A stretch of DNA of 64,000 nt. Source: Otatea glauca (taxonomy: Eukaryota > Streptophyta > Magnoliopsida > Poales > Poaceae). The DNA lies in assembly GCA_036346275.1 (NCBI GenBank), contig CM070721.1, positions 46,907,594 to 46,971,593 of the forward strand, in the 5' to 3' direction. Position 1 is the first letter of the stretch. The number at the start of each line of letters is the position of its first letter. Below the pieces are notes generated by a model, which searched no databases, was not told the origin of the DNA, and worked only from the letters and a program-made list of their open reading frames with translations. Below, piece by piece: positions 31,956-44,439 of this stretch. Both the position numbers and the translations under genes were made by a program.

Positions 31956-32863
31956 TGACGAATACTCATATCAGGGGTACCCCAACGGCCCAGGATGGCA
32001 AGCAGGCCGCGTCAAGCCCAGCTCCGACCGAGGGACCCGCGGGGCCACAAAAAGACGCTCGTCCCCGACCAGAGCGGGTCGAGCATCCCGACCAAGTGGG
32101 ACGCCGACCCCCGTCACAGGTCGGGCTCTCCCGAGCCCCGACCAAGCTAAGGCAACCTACACTAAGGGCCATGTGTCGCCTCCGCCGATCAATGGCCACG
32201 TGTCCCACGGACAGATCGCTCAAGTGACCGCGGCGAGGCGGTGGCCCTTCCCAAGGCAAAGACAAGGGTTGCCCAAGTCAAAACTCCACCCCATCGCCTA
32301 CCACACGGCATGGGGACGCGCTTCTCCCGGCAACGCTGTGGCTACGCCGCAACATCAAGACTGACGAGTTCCCTGAGGGCGTGCGTTGCTTCCCAAGGAA
32401 ACAAATAATTGCTCGCTCAAAGAAGCCTACCAAACCCGGTGTGGGCGAGGCCGGACGGCGACTAATCACCAAGACGAGGGACTAGGGCTCCTAGTATAGG
32501 TCTCTCCTTCCTTCCTTCTCCCAATTCTCAATGTAACCTGCCTCTCTTGACTATATAAAGGGGGATTCTCCGAGAGGGACACGCGCATGCACACGCACAT
32601 ACGCATGCAGATAGATCCTCTCTCGCTAAGTCTTTACGAACGGACAGCGAACGCTCTCGTGTTCAAGTCCTCAGCCCTCACTTGTAAACGTGGTGCAGTC
32701 GACTGCATCCAAGGCAATACCACATCACCATACGAACTGGAGTAGGGACATTCGGCCCAAACCAGTATACATCTTGGGCTTTCGAGTCTAACCATTCAGG
32801 GAGAGGGAACGCGCGGCCCCTTCCGACTTACAAATTTACTTGCCGGTGCTGGAAACGCCGACA
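31956..32863 (+). repeat. 5' LTR of the Tat-type element, with TATA box
   Basis: It starts TGACGAATACTCATA and ends GAAACGCCGACA. TATATAAAGG at about 32562-32571 is a good TATA box and marks the U3/R side. The 3' LTR has the same box at about 40490. Confidence 0.9.
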
Positions 32864-32864
32864 G

Positions 32865-32883
32865 TTGGCGCGATAGGTAGGGG
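32865..32883 (+). other. Primer-binding site region of the Tat-type element
   Basis: TTGGCGCGATAGGTAGGGG starts two bases after the 5' LTR, the expected place. I do not assign the tRNA with confidence; two bases probably differ from the functional family version. Confidence 0.55.
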
Positions 32884-33900
32884 CCTTCGCGCGTCTTCAT
32901 TAACATCTCCAGATTCCCGCTTGTCTCCTTGATGGCATTCTTCACCCGCGACGGCATGTTTGTGTCGAGGAGCCAGATCCGCTTCGGCTCCCTCGACTTC
33001 ATCGCCACTCCGGCTGGAGAGCTCGCGCCATTCCTCGCCACTGGAGACCAGCGTCCGTTAAGCTCGACTCGCCTCCGGCGACCGCCAGCCCGCGTGGAGC
33101 CTCCCTACAGCCCCAAGGACGGAGTTCAAGAGCGCCGCCCGCCTCGGCGGCAGACTCGTGAGCCCGGCAGATGACTACATCACCTCCCGCAGCTCACAAC
33201 TGTGGCAATGGCCGACTATATGCCGGCTCGTCCATGACTTGTCGGAAGATTCTTCCACCACGACTCCAGCCCGACATGGAGCACGCTATCGCAGACGCAG
33301 ACTCCGCGAGCGCAACATGGCGCACGGCCGACTTGACGAACCCCGCGGCCATAGGGTTTCATCCAGCCGCACTGCGCAGGAGGAGGAACATCAACGCGAG
33401 CGCCACCGAACGCGCCTAAGCTCGCCAGCCGAAGTTTCAACGGCAGGCGAAGAGTCGGAAGACCGGGCGGCCGAGCTCAACAAGCTCCAGCCGACTGCAG
33501 CAGATCACCAAGCCCCGCTTATATTGCGCGCGCGCGGCGCAAGACGTCAGTGCACCACCGGTGGCGAGGAATCTGATGGCCTCGTTCTTCCCACGCAGTC
33601 GAACGCGGCCGCAGCCGCACGTCGCTTCCAAGGCCACATACCGTAACCTCCGGTCGGTGGAACGTCTTCGCCGGCAAAGACATGCGTGTCTCCGGCTCAC
33701 CGCCGGGCGCCACCTCCGCCGCAGACCCGCACCGCCGCCGGTCCCATTGGTCCGCAAAGGTGGCGGCGACAACGACCTCTCAGCCTTCGCGTTTCGGCGG
33801 CCGGCGCCTAAGAATAACTATGACGTCCGCGCCACCTCGAGGAGCGAAGAAAAGTGGCGGACGGCCGCCACTCGCGTGTCGTGGGATGCAGACGCCGCGA
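32884..33900 (+). other. Leader and N-terminal gag region, no intact frame
   Basis: GC-rich sequence between the primer-binding site and the recognisable capsid. Short open frames occur on both strands, but none shows a domain. By position it should be 5' UTR and the N-terminal part of gag. Confidence 0.4.
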
Positions 33901-34830
33901 ACGATCGCAGCCGAGCCCTCGATGGTCCAGACCACGCCTTTTGTCGTGGATTCGCCATGCGGATTTCCCGCCGATTCGTGGCACCCACCAACATAGCCAA
34001 ATACATCGGGCCACGAACCCTTGTCTGCTCAAGACTACCGGCCACAGCGGGCGGGAGGAGCTTTGATGATCTCTTCATCATCCAATACCTCCCTATTCAT
34101 TCATGACGGCCGAGCCCGCTCGAGTACTTGCCCGCAAAACCATCAGAATCGGGCCGACCAAGAGCCTCTTCGCTCGGTGAATTCTAGGGCACTTACAAGC
34201 GCCCGGAACTCTCGACTCAAGAGTCGCAAGCGCAGGGAGAAACTCTCCGGATTACATCCGGCGCTTCTCCGCCAATGCAACGAGCCCCGACATCTCCGAC
34301 GCCGATGTCGTGGGGACGCTCATCTACGCACCTCTCGTAAGGCCTTGGTGCACAAACCGGTTGCGTGCAAGCCCGTAACCACCAAGGAGCTTCGACATTG
34401 CAACCAACCACGCCCGGCGAGGAAGCAGGGGCCATCTTCGGCTGAGGAAAGGCTAGCAAGAGCCCGCCCGAGCCGTCCTTCCGACCGCTCCGACAAGCGA
34501 AAGCAGACGGAAACAAGTCCGCGAGGTCCAAGTGGTTGCGCCGCCGACCGCCTCGCCAAAAGCCAGCGCGACCGGCCGCCGCGCCGACCACTTCGAAGTC
34601 GATGGATGCCCGCGCCGCACCACGGGTTCCCCGTCAAGCACAAATACCGGATCGCGAGGTCTCCGAGACGCTTCTCTCCAAGCACTTCACGACGCCGCGA
34701 GGCAAAGGAAAGAAAGCCCGCCCGGCCCGCCGAGGAGAAAAGGGCGACGACGAGTTCCTGAACCCAACGGCCGCTCATGATCTTGGCGACCCAAGATGCT
34801 ACCTCGACAAACGCCACCAAGCTCGCCTTC
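33901..34830 (+). pseudogene. gag of the Tat-type element
   Basis: Capsid motifs in shifting frames: NIAKYIGP, FDDLFIIQYLPIHS, DYIRRFSANATS, SPDISDADVVGTLIY, and SDKRKQTETS. These match the capsid of Tat-type gag in order. A zinc knuckle is not readable. Numerous frame changes make it a pseudogene. Confidence 0.75.
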
Positions 34831-35335
34831 CGCTAAGTCCATACCGCGCCCACTGCCCTCAATACCTTCGGTGGTCGAGTCTCCGATCACGCTCAATCGG
34901 ACCGACCACCCCGACCACATCCTCACCGGGAGGTACCCGCCGTGGTCGACTTATCAGAGGAAGAAGCGCCCACGGAAGGAGCTTATGGATGGTGGCGCGG
35001 TCTCAACATCCTTTATGTTGAGACGCCGACGCCACGAGGATCCCCGCCGAGTCTCCGATCGAGCAAGGCGCCTTCCATGGCGTCATCCTGTGCCAAGAGC
35101 CCACCCGCCGGCAGATCGACCGCCCGTCACCTTGGAGGACCGGAAATTTCCGCACCGAGACCCTTACCTGAGGTCGTGGATTTCCCGATCCTACCACGCC
35201 ATTCAGGGATACCGTATATGCCAAGTTCATGGCGCTCTCACCTACACCTACCTCAAGCTAAAGATGCGGGCCGCGAGGAGTCATCACCGTGGCCTCATCT
35301 TTCCAAATTTGCTTACAATCGCGAATGAGATTGCG
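34831..35335 (+). pseudogene. Protease region of the Tat-type element
   Basis: The linker TLNRTDHPDHILTGRYP is followed by LMDGGAVS and GLNILYVET, the DGGS-type aspartic protease motif split by a frame change. Later YTYLKLKM and FPNLLTIA sit where the family has its ILGRP...FMAV end; the intervening motif is damaged. Confidence 0.7.
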
Positions 35336-35639
35336 AGCTAGCATCGGCGGTCATCGCGCCCGCCGAGCTTGCCGACCGGAGGAAGTTTTGAGTCCGCCCC
35401 GAGTCTAGCAAGTCGGGCAGGATCCTTCAAGTCCGCCGAGGACACAAAGAAGGTCGCGGCCGATCCCAAGGATCCGACTAAAACGCGCTGGTCGAGCCAC
35501 GCCCCGCCAAATAGAAAGCGCCGCCGACTTCCTCGCGCCAACAACGACGCCTTCGCACGGAGGTCCTCCGACATGCCAGAATCCCGAGGAAGGTCGCCGA
35601 GCACTCCTTGAGCATCCGACTGTGTTCGAGGCCGGCCGA

Positions 35640-36290
35640 CCAACGCCGCGCCGCTCGACGAGGAAAAGCGCAGAATCATAGTGAGGAGATCGCCAAGCTT
35701 TTGGTCGCAGGTTTGTAAAGAGGCGCGCCACCCGAGTGGCTAGCCAACCTCTGACTTGTAAAAAAGAAGAATGGGCAATGGAGAATGTGCGTTGACTACA
35801 CAAGTCTGAACAAGGCGTGTCCCAAGGACCCGTTCCCCTTGCCCCGCATTGACCAAGTCATCGACTCCACCGCGGGGTGCGAGTCCCTTTCCTTTCTGGA
35901 TGCCTACTCTGCTACCACCGATAGCGCCAAGGAGTCCGACCAGCTCGCCACTTCCTTCATCACTCCGTTTGGATCGTTTTGCTATGTAACGATGCCGTAT
36001 GGTCTAAACAAAGCGGGCGCTACAAACCAGCGATGTATGCAAACGTATTTCAACGACCAGATCGGCCGTAACATCGAGGCATACGTCGACGACATCGTCG
36101 TGAAGACTAGGAAGGCCGACGACCTCATCACCGACCTAGGAGAAACTTTTGCAAACCTCCGACGGTTTCAAGATAAAGCTCAACCCCAGAAATGCGCCTT
36201 CGGGTCCCTAAGGAAAGCTTCTCGCTTCATCGCTCTCGAGCGTGGCATGGAGGCCAATCGTGAGAAGATCTCGCGATCATAAGGACGGGC
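35640..36290 (+). pseudogene. Reverse transcriptase of the Tat-type element
   Basis: The clearest frame is 35785-36282: MCVDYTSLNKACPKDPFPLP, RIDQVIDSTAGCESLSFLDA, SFITPFGSFCYVTMPYGLNK and IEAYVDDIVVKTRKADDLI, with the catalytic YVDD intact. The loop after FLDAYS is altered (the GYHQI motif is missing), so the enzyme would be damaged even apart from frameshifts upstream. Confidence 0.9.
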
Positions 36291-36399
36291 CCGATCGGCA
36301 ACCTAAAGGGGTCCAAAAGTCGACAGATACCTTGCGCCTTTTGCCGCTTTGTGTCTCGCCTCGGCGAGCGGATGCCGCCTACAGTCGCTTCAAGAAATC

Positions 36400-37240
36400 C
36401 GACCGCTTCACCGACCTCAGAGGCTGTGAGGCCTCGCCCGCTTGAAAACCTTCCCGACCACCCTCACCCCGTCGCCGGCACCAGCGAACCGCTACTCCTC
36501 TACATCACCGCCACGACCCAAGTCGCCGCCGCGGCCCTCGTGGTGGAACGAGCGGAAGAAGGCCGTGAGCTCAAAGTACAACGGCCAGTTTACTTCATCA
36601 GCGAAGTGCTTTCCGAGTCCAAAGCACGGTACCCGCAGGTGCAGAAACTGCTCTACGCGGTGCTCATCACGAAGAGGAAGCTGGTCCATTATTTCGACCA
36701 AGACCGTCACCGTGGTGACCACGCCGCCACTTGGCGAGATCGCCCACAATCGCGACGCCAGAAGGATAGCTGCTGGCACTCGAGCTCAACGGCCACGACA
36801 TATCGTGACGTTCTCCGAACGGCGATCAAGTCGCAGCCCCGCCGACTTCATCGCCGAGCGATGAAGCCCAGCGCCACCGACGCCAAGACCCCGAGCATCG
36901 GACAATGTACTTCGACGGGTCCTACACCAAGAACGGCGCTAGGCGCGGAGTCGCCATCGCCTCCCGCCGCCAACAAGCTCCAAGACGCCATCAGCCGCTC
37001 TTCGACGCAACCAACAACGCCGCCGAGCACGAGGCTCGCCAACGGTCTCCGGATCATCGCCGACCTCGGCCGCCGACTTACGCCCACGGACTCCAAGCTC
37101 GCCGTCGACCAAGTCATGAAGGCCGCCGAGCCCCGAGACGCCGCATGGCCGCAGACTATCGGAAGTACGCAGCTCGAGGAGCGGTTCAAAGGTTTCGAGC
37201 TTCACCATAGCTACAGACGCTACAACGCGAGGCCAACTAC
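36400..37240 (+). pseudogene. Tandem RNase H domains of the Tat-type element
   Basis: First domain: LLLYITATTQVAAAALVVER, VYFISEVLSESKARYPQVQK and KLVHYFDQDR (36490-36710), a non-catalytic connection-type RNase H. Second, archaeal-type domain: MYFDGSYTKNGA (36903 on), FDATNNAAEHEA, DSKLAVDQVMKAAEPRDA. The Asp, Glu and Asp expected in these motifs are all present, though in different frames. Confidence 0.82.
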
Positions 37241-37479
37241 CTAGCTAATCCGCCCCGCAGAGGGTCGGCCCCACTGGGATCTTCGTCTGCGACCTTCCGC
37301 ACCTTCCATCCAAATGGACCCAATGATCGAGCGACTTTTCGACCGCCAGCGCGACTACTCCGACCACCGGGCAGTCGGACGTAGAGCCGCCCAGGTCGGG
37401 CCGCGACGTTCTGACGATCGAATCCGACTGGAAGAAGCCCTTTATCGACCGCCTGACAGATGGATCACTTCCGACCGAC

Positions 37480-38625
37480 CCGACCGAGGCTCGGCGCTAC
37501 CGCTCGTCGGCGAATCTTTCATACTCGGTCGGGCGACTTACAAAAGGAGTCCTCCGAGTCCTCCGGCGCATCCCGCCGACCAAGGGCGCCATCGCCGATA
37601 TCCATGGCGTTGTTCGCGCCACCATGTCGCGCCCGATCCCCGGTAGGAAAATCTTTCCGATGAGGTTTCATCGCCGACCGCCGTGTCCGACGCCGAAAGA
37701 TCGTGACGCACTGCTGGTGGTGCGCTTCTTCGCTCGGCAGACGATCTTCCGGCCAGCTTTACAAACGATCCCCATCACGTGGCCATTTGCGTCCGGGACT
37801 CGATCCGTCGGGCCCTTCAAGAAGGCACCGGGGCTTTACCCACCTCCTTGTCGCGCGGACAAGTTCACCAAATGGATAGAGGCCAAACCGGTCGTGAGCA
37901 TCACGCCGCACAAAGCGACACCTTCTTCCGTGACATTATCTTTCGGTTCGGAGTCCCGAACTCCATCATCACCGACAACGGAACGTAGTTCACGGGGAAG
38001 GAATTCCTCGAGTTCTGCGACGAGTTCAACATCCGCCGACGCGCCGATTGGGCGTACTTTGGCCCATCCGCGACTAACGGTCGTCGAACGCGAACCGCAT
38101 GATCCTCCAGGGCTCAAACCACGAATCTTCGCCGATCAAGCAATTCGCGGACGATGGGTGGCCGAGCTACCTCCGCCCTCCTGGAGCTCGCAGACCACGC
38201 CAACCCGGCGACCGGGTTTACACCGTTCTTCATAGTGTTCGGTGCCGAGGCTGTCTTACCAACCGACCTAGAATACGGCGCCCCAAGAATACAAGCCTTC
38301 GACGAGGCTCGGGGGCTTGCCTCGCAGCAGGACGCCATCGACCAGCTCGACGAGGCGCGTGACGTGGCCACTCTACGATCGGCCAAGTATCAACAAGCGC
38401 CGCGACGCTACTACACACCGCCAGTTCGAGAGCGATCCTTCGACGCCGGCGACCGTCCTCGCACGGTTCAGCCAACAAAGACAGGCACAAGCTCTCACCG
38501 CCCTGGGAAGGTCCCTTCACCGTCATGGAAATCTCCGACCCGGCACCTTCCGACTCAAGGACGCGGATGGCCACGTCCTCCCCAACGCATGGAACATAGA
38601 AAAGTTAAGGCGATTCTATCCCTAA
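37480..38625 (+). pseudogene. Integrase of the Tat-type element
   Basis: Core pieces: DKFTKWIEAKPVVSIT (37858 on), FRFGVPNSIITDNGT with the second catalytic Asp, then FFIVFGAEAVLPTDLEYGAP. The C-terminal part ends GTFRLKDADGHVLPNAWNIE, KLRRFYP, with a stop near 38625. The frame changes repeatedly. Spacing and motifs follow the Tat integrase. Confidence 0.85.
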
Positions 38626-39903
38626 GTCCTTTTCTTGTCCCTTGCACCGCCCTTACCTTTTTTCCGAGAACCCTGCCGCCGCGGCGACGCCGGGGCTGCC
38701 CATTGGCACCTCAGACGGGTCGCTTTTGGCCAGCAAGACTCACGCGGTCGGTGACCCGACCACCACGGTCCCTCCAGGCAAGAACCCTCTCGACCCAAGT
38801 GGTACGGCCTATGCCCCGGCCGCTATGGTTGCGGTAGCACTTTGCGGAAGAAGGAAGTGCTCGAACGAGCGACCTTTGGCCTGGCCGAACACTCCTTCCC
38901 GCGGCGAGCACGCCCAATTCACGACTCACGCTGGCCTGACTCGACCACCCACGGGTCCCTCCAAGCGATAACCCTCTCGACCCAAGTGCTACTACCACGC
39001 CCCACGGGCTATGGTTGTGAAGTAGCACCAGCGGAAGAAGGAAGTGCCCGAGCGAGCGACCTTTGGTCGATCGGAACACTTATCCCGCGCAAGCACGCAT
39101 GAATGCTACATAGCCAAAGTTCCCGCCCTCCTCACCCTTCCCCGCAAACGATCCGACCTACGCAAAGTGACCTCGCGGTCCTTAAAGCTATAGTCGGCCA
39201 AGTGCTCACCATAGCATAAAAAGGAGAGACAAACCGTAACTTGCTAAAAGCTTTAAGATTATTTGCATATAATAGTCTTTACAATAAAAGGGATATGTCT
39301 AACTTCTCCCTACTCTTTGTGGAGGACACTCGCGTGAGATATGGCCACGATCTCCGAGCGCACGGCCGACTGTAAGCTCGAGCTTGTCCACCTCCTCGTC
39401 CGTCCGATTCGGCGACCCAGCCGCCACCACCGCGAGGTCGATGCCGTCGTAATGGGAGACGGTGTTGACTAAAGATGCCGAGGAAGCTCCAAGCGCAGCG
39501 CCTCGCCATCAAGGCCTGTCGTGTTCCCCAAGACTGCCAAGACGATGGCGCAGCGAGCTCGGACCTTATATACCCGGAGGAAGGAAGATCAAACGACTCC
39601 GCATAAATGTCAAGCGCAGGAAAACGAAGCGCCCTTCGCCAGGTTCCGAAGCGGCAGAGAAGACGAATGGTCACGACGCGCCTAGCCATGCGCGCGCCGC
39701 AACGGCAATTAAAAGCTTCCGACGGTTCAATGCCTCGACGACTCTTAGCGTACCACGGATGCGCAAGAGCACACCAGGATGAGACCAGCCGACCAGGCCG
39801 GTTGAATCATCCGACCAGGCCCGGTCGCCGCATACAACCGAGATTCTCACCAACCAGGCTCAACCCCGATCAGATCCGACGAACTCGCCGGGGTTCGGGG
39901 CAA
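38626..39903 (-). other. Region between pol and 3' LTR, with antisense transcription unit
   Basis: About 1.3 kb separates the pol stop from the 3' LTR. At 38740-39080 two similar blocks of ~200 bases (ACCCTCTCGACCCAAGTG, GGAAGAAGGAAGTGC, CGAGCGACCTTTGG) form a tandem duplication. At 39564-39572 the minus strand reads TATATAAGG, a TATA box pointing against the element, followed by the reading frame listed separately. The G-rich tract at 39889-39903 is the probable polypurine tract. Confidence 0.6.
39299..39510 (-). pseudogene. Antisense additional ORF of the Tat-type element
   Basis: Downstream of the antisense TATA box the minus strand has an open stretch of about 70 codons: NTVSHYDGIDLAVVAAGSPN, RTDEEVDKLELTVGRALGDR, GHISRECPPQRVGRS, then a stop at 39299-39301. 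Codon use looks coding (GC-rich third positions). The frame has no clear ATG; one upstream in a neighbouring frame (MARRCAW) suggests a lost base. Its place and direction match the antisense frame at 1123-1526 of the other Tat element, but the sequences are not visibly alike. Function unknown. Confidence 0.45.
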
Positions 39904-40806
39904 TCGACGAATACTCATACTGTGGGTACCCTAACGACTCAGATGGCAAGCAGTCGCGTCAAGCCCAGCCCGACCAAGGGACCATGCGGGGCCAAAAAGA
40001 CGCCGTCTCGACCAGAGCGGGTCGAGCAATCCCGACCAAGTGCCGGACGCCGACTTGTCACAGTCGGGCTCTCCCGAGCCCCACCAAGCTAAGGCAACCT
40101 ACACCAAGGGTCATGTGTCGCCTTCGCCGATCATGGCCACGTGTTCTACGGACAGATCGCTCAAGTGACCGCGGCGAGGCAGTGGCCCTTCCCAAGGCAA
40201 AGACAAGGGTTGCCCAAGTCAAAACTCCACCCCATCGCCTACCACACGGCGTATGGGGACGCGCTTCTCCCGAGGCGCGCCAGTGGCTACGCCGCAACAT
40301 CAAGACTGACAGTTCCCAGAGGGCGCGCGCCGCTCAAGAAAAAAAATAATCGCCTGCTCAAAGAAGCCTACCAAACCCGTGCAAGGGCGAGGCCGACGGC
40401 GACTAATCACCAAGACGAGGACTAGGCTCCTAGTATAGGTCTCTCCTTCCTTCTTTCTCCCAATTCTCAATGTAACCTGCCCCTCTCGACTATATAAAGG
40501 GGGGCAAGGCCCTTCGGGAGAGGGACACGGGCGCACTGACACACACATACAGGCAGAGATAGATCCTCTTCGCTAAGTCTTTACGAACGGACAAATGAAC
40601 GCCTCGTGTTCAAGTCCTCACTCACTTGTAAACGTGGTGCAATGATCGCATCCAAGGCAATACCACATCACCATACGAACTGGAGTAGGGATATTCGGCC
40701 CGAACCAGTATACATCTTGGGCTTTCGAGTCTAACCATTCAGGGAGAGGGAACGCGCGGCCCCTTACGACTTACAAATTTACTTGCCGGTGCTCGAAACG
40801 CCGACA
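39904..40806 (+). repeat. 3' LTR of the Tat-type element
   Basis: It starts TCGACGAATACTCATA (first TG changed to TC) and ends GAAACGCCGACA, followed by the CTATG duplication. It matches the 5' LTR along its whole length, with many small indels. Confidence 0.9.
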
Positions 40807-41389
40807 CTATGAAAACTAAATTTTTGAAATATTGGCAAGAAACTCTTATGTTATATTCATTTGCATTTATTTTAGATCCTAAAGCTAAAGTTCGAGGATT
40901 CTCTAATGTCCTCTCACTTCTAAGTGATGCGGTAGGTACTAATTATTCTAGTTATTTTTCAAATGTCCGTGCTAACTTATCCCAAGTTTATGATAAGTAT
41001 GATCGAAAGTTTACTGGAATTCGCATGCAGCGACCTCCACCAGCACCCACAAAAAGTAAAAAAAAACCGCGTGGGGAAAGATATGGGGTGCAGGTGGCTC
41101 TTCCTCAAGGAGTTCGACTACAACAACGAAAAGTACGGACACATCAAGTGGTGGGGAGCTAGATGCCTATCTTAACAGCGACACTGTCAACTACCAAGAG
41201 CAGCAAGAGGACTTCAACATTTTGCAGTGGTGGCACGAGCACAAGATAACATATTCGGTGCTTTCCATATTAGCACGGGATGTGTTAATGGTTCCTGTCT
41301 CCACGGTTTCTTCGTAGTCTGCTTTCAGTCTATCCGGAAGAATAATCGAGGAGAGAAGAACAAATTTGACAAATGAGATGGTGGAAATA
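40807..41389 (+). pseudogene. hAT transposase, piece 2
   Basis: The gene resumes with KTKFLKYWQETLMLYSFAFI, LDPKAKVRGFSNVLSLLSDA and ANLSQVYDKYDRKF, the C-terminal part of the RNase H-like region. After frame changes the hAT dimerisation domain follows: DFNILQWWHEHKITYSVLSI, LARDVLMVPVSTVSS, SAFSLSGRIIEERRTNLTNE, MVEI. It is then cut by the solo LTR at 41390. Confidence 0.9.
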
Positions 41390-44300
41390 TGTAACATCCC
41401 AAAATTTGCTTTAATATCATTTTATTGGTTATTTGTCCATTTTATGTTTTTTCGGAATTTATTGGATTCTTCTGGATTTATTTGAATTAACTTTAAATTA
41501 AGTATATTGGTCTTTTATAGAAAACTATTTAAATTTATGCAAAGTTAAAATAAAGTTTTGCCAAAATTATTTTATCTGAGTTCAAAATGCCTTAAAGTAT
41601 TTTTGAGATTTTTCTGGGATTTTTCCTGATAATTTTAATGCCTGAAACAAGTTAAATGATTTTCTGTAATTATTTTAAATGAAAATCCTTTTTAAAAATG
41701 CATGAACATTAACGGCCGGCCACTCATCGCGGCCCAAGTTAGCCCGCAAGCCCGCTCATCAAACCCTAACCCTAAGGAAGCCAACCGTTGATTGAAATCC
41801 AACTACCGTGCTTCGCCACGCCACCGATCGCCAGACCGTTGGATGGACGCCGCGGACGCGTTGATCGCGCGCCGCCTCTCGTGTCGCCGCCGAGTCCGCC
41901 GCCCACGAGCCATCTTCGAGTCCGCGCCACGCAAGCCTCCCCGCGGCTATTTAAGGCGCCGCCGCGTCTGTGAAACCAACACTCGCCGCGGCGTCTCGCC
42001 GCAATCCCGAGCCCCGAGCCGCCGCTGCTGCAGTAGGAGCTCGTCGGAGTTTGATCTTCAAGTCGCATCGGTTTTGCCCTCGCCGCCATCGTCCGAGGCC
42101 AAACCAGCTGGGATCCGAGACCCCCGAGCTACGCCGCGTCGAGTTAAGGTGTTTTCGTCGTCATTTGGTCACCGGAGCACCGTGTCGCCGTCTTCGTCTC
42201 CAACGCCGCGAGTGTCCGCCGCAAAGACCATCGCTGCTTCGACTTCCGCCACCGCTCGATCTTCGCTGACGCCCAGTCGTCGCCGCTGGTAAACAGCTTG
42301 GGTATCGTTAGCCGTCTTGATTCAAATCATGCGATCGAGATGTAGCCACGCGCTTCTCTCAAGAGCCGCTCGACGGATCCGCGCGATCGACAGACCGACA
42401 CCGCGGCCAACCGCGTGCCGCCGCGTGTCAGGCGTGATACCCTAAGCGCCGTGAGCCGTGTCCATCGTGAACCGACGCGGGTTGGTGGACTTAGTCCATA
42501 CACCCGAGACGCGTGGGCGCCTCGATTGGCGCTACTGATGATGTCACCCACGCCATGCCGACGCAGAATCGCTTTTCAAGATAAAATAATTCGGGAAAAT
42601 AAGATTTTCTAATTTCTGTAATTTCAGTATTTATTCAAACTTCAAAAGGCTATAACTTTTGCATTTTAACTCGGATTTGAGTGATTCAAGTTTCTAAAAA
42701 TTATAAAATTGAGATCTATTTAAAGGTGAATTTTATTTGATTTTTGGAGTTCATTTGCTCTCTGTTTTGGTATTTATTTACTTTTCTCCTTCGGTACGCG
42801 TAGACGTTGAATTGTGCGACGCTTCGGAGAAAGACCCAACAACTCAAGATCAAGTACCAGAGCAAGACCAGAACCTATTCCAAGGCAAGTTGTGCTTTGA
42901 TCATGTTGAACCCATGTTTATACAAATGCTATATTGTTTTACTTTACTGCATATTATTTCAAGTATATGATTGTTTCAAATTAAATTTGGATCTAGTTAA
43001 TCTACCAATTTAATCTATATACCCTACCTTGTCATTTATATGCCATGATCTATTGTCACCCTAGATTGGATCACTATAGTTGGTTGATATTGAAATCAAC
43101 ATGGGATGGTTAGATCGTCATAGTTGCTTAGCCGTGCCACGTCATCACATGTACTTGAATCATGGATAATTAATCTTGACTAATGGAATATGGAACAATG
43201 ATGTGAATTTGTGCGTCGTGTGAAGTCGTACAATGAGATTGAGTTGTGGTAGCGTGTCATGTCACGCAACGATGTTGAATTGTTGATGGCATGTGGTGCT
43301 TGGTAATCAACTTGGGTGATAATCATTTAGATTGGGGCAAGTGGCAAGGCGAGTATGCTGGCGCGGGCCCAATGGGCGAGGTATGTGGATGTCTTGCCTC
43401 GATCACTCTAAGGACTTAACCTTGCAATCATTTGACCGAGTCAATCATGCAACCACATGTCCGTATGGGACAAACTTAGCCGATTAATTTGCAATGTCTT
43501 AACTTTGGTACTATCTTGGTCTGTGAGTTCCCGAGTTATGGAGTAATTCACATGGCGCAGAGAGTGGGCTCGACGTGGTAACCACCCCACCAAATGTTGA
43601 AACCTTAGCGGGTGGTACCGGTTGCCGAGCATCAGTAAAGGCTTTGTCATGATTTTTTGCCGGCACACCAAAGGAAGTGTGCTAATGGCCAGGCGCAAAG
43701 AGAATATCATGTCGTGTGGGTAAAGTGCATAATCTCTGCAGAGTGTAAAACTATTCGAATAGCTGTGCTCGCGGTATTGAGCAATGCTCGGGAATTACAG
43801 TTAAGGGTTAGTTTAATTAAATGGAAAACTTGGTTAGGATGGCAGGATTGCCATATGGAAGGTTGGAACTTGATTTAGGATTGGAAAACTTGGTTTACTT
43901 GAGAAATGCCGAATCTATCTATTATTGTTATTTGTTTTACGGTCTTTACAATCTATTTATTGTATTTGTTCATAAATGCCGCCTTGTTGCAAAATAGTCA
44001 TGATAGCCTATCCTTTGAAATAAGCCGTGCATATAGCTATGTTAGAATTGCATTCTGTGCACAACTTGAGTGCTTTATGTACTCACCCTTGCCAACAACA
44101 TCACCAGTTGAGGAGTTTGCATCAATGCTGGAGGAGAGGTCCCAGGAAGAGACGAATGTTTAGTGCGCAAGCCTTGTCAATTGCCTGTGGTATACTGAGG
44201 GGTTGTCTGCGTTTCCATTCCGCTGCAGTTTTATTTGTTATTCAGCCTTGTGAGTCATGTTCATGTAAGTTGACCATAAGGTCAATCAACTAGTAGTATA

Positions 44301-44439
44301 TATCATATGATGTCTTTCATAATGTTTCCGCTATGTATGATTGTGATATTTACTGATGTTGAGCCTGTGTGCACTAGCGTGATCCTGGACTAGTGCGGTA
44401 TACACAGAGGGTCCGGATTTGCATATTCGGGTCCCGACA
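41390..44439 (+). mobile_element. Solo LTR, Tekay-like family
   Basis: It runs from TGTAACATCCC to GGGTCCCGACA with the five-base duplication AAATA on both sides (41385-41389 and 44440-44444). No internal retroviral sequence is present, so it arose by recombination between two LTRs. At 3050 bp it is close in length and sequence to the LTRs at 2289 and 10447, and closer still at its end to the LTR piece at 1-919. A GC-rich leader block lies at 41710-42300. Confidence 0.94.

Larger units (their letters stand above)
31956..40806 (+). mobile_element. Tat-type Ty3/gypsy LTR retrotransposon, complete structure
   Basis: LTRs at 31956-32863 and 39904-40806, target duplication CTATG on both sides (31951-31955 and 40807-40811). 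Between them lie a primer-binding site, gag, protease, reverse transcriptase, two RNase H domains, integrase and an antisense reading frame with its own TATA box, ending at a G-rich polypurine tract. The domain wording (DSTAGCESLSFLDAYS, YVDDIVVK, FDATNNAAEHEA) puts it in the Tat lineage, related to but distinct from the element at 920-16882. The two LTRs differ at many sites, often one-base indels, and the coding region is full of frameshifts, so it is inactive or poorly sequenced. Confidence 0.93.

Noticed and set aside
32796..34106. Many overlapping open frames on both strands in GC-rich DNA
   Set aside because: High GC lowers stop frequency; only the Tat capsid motifs from about 33950 are supportable.
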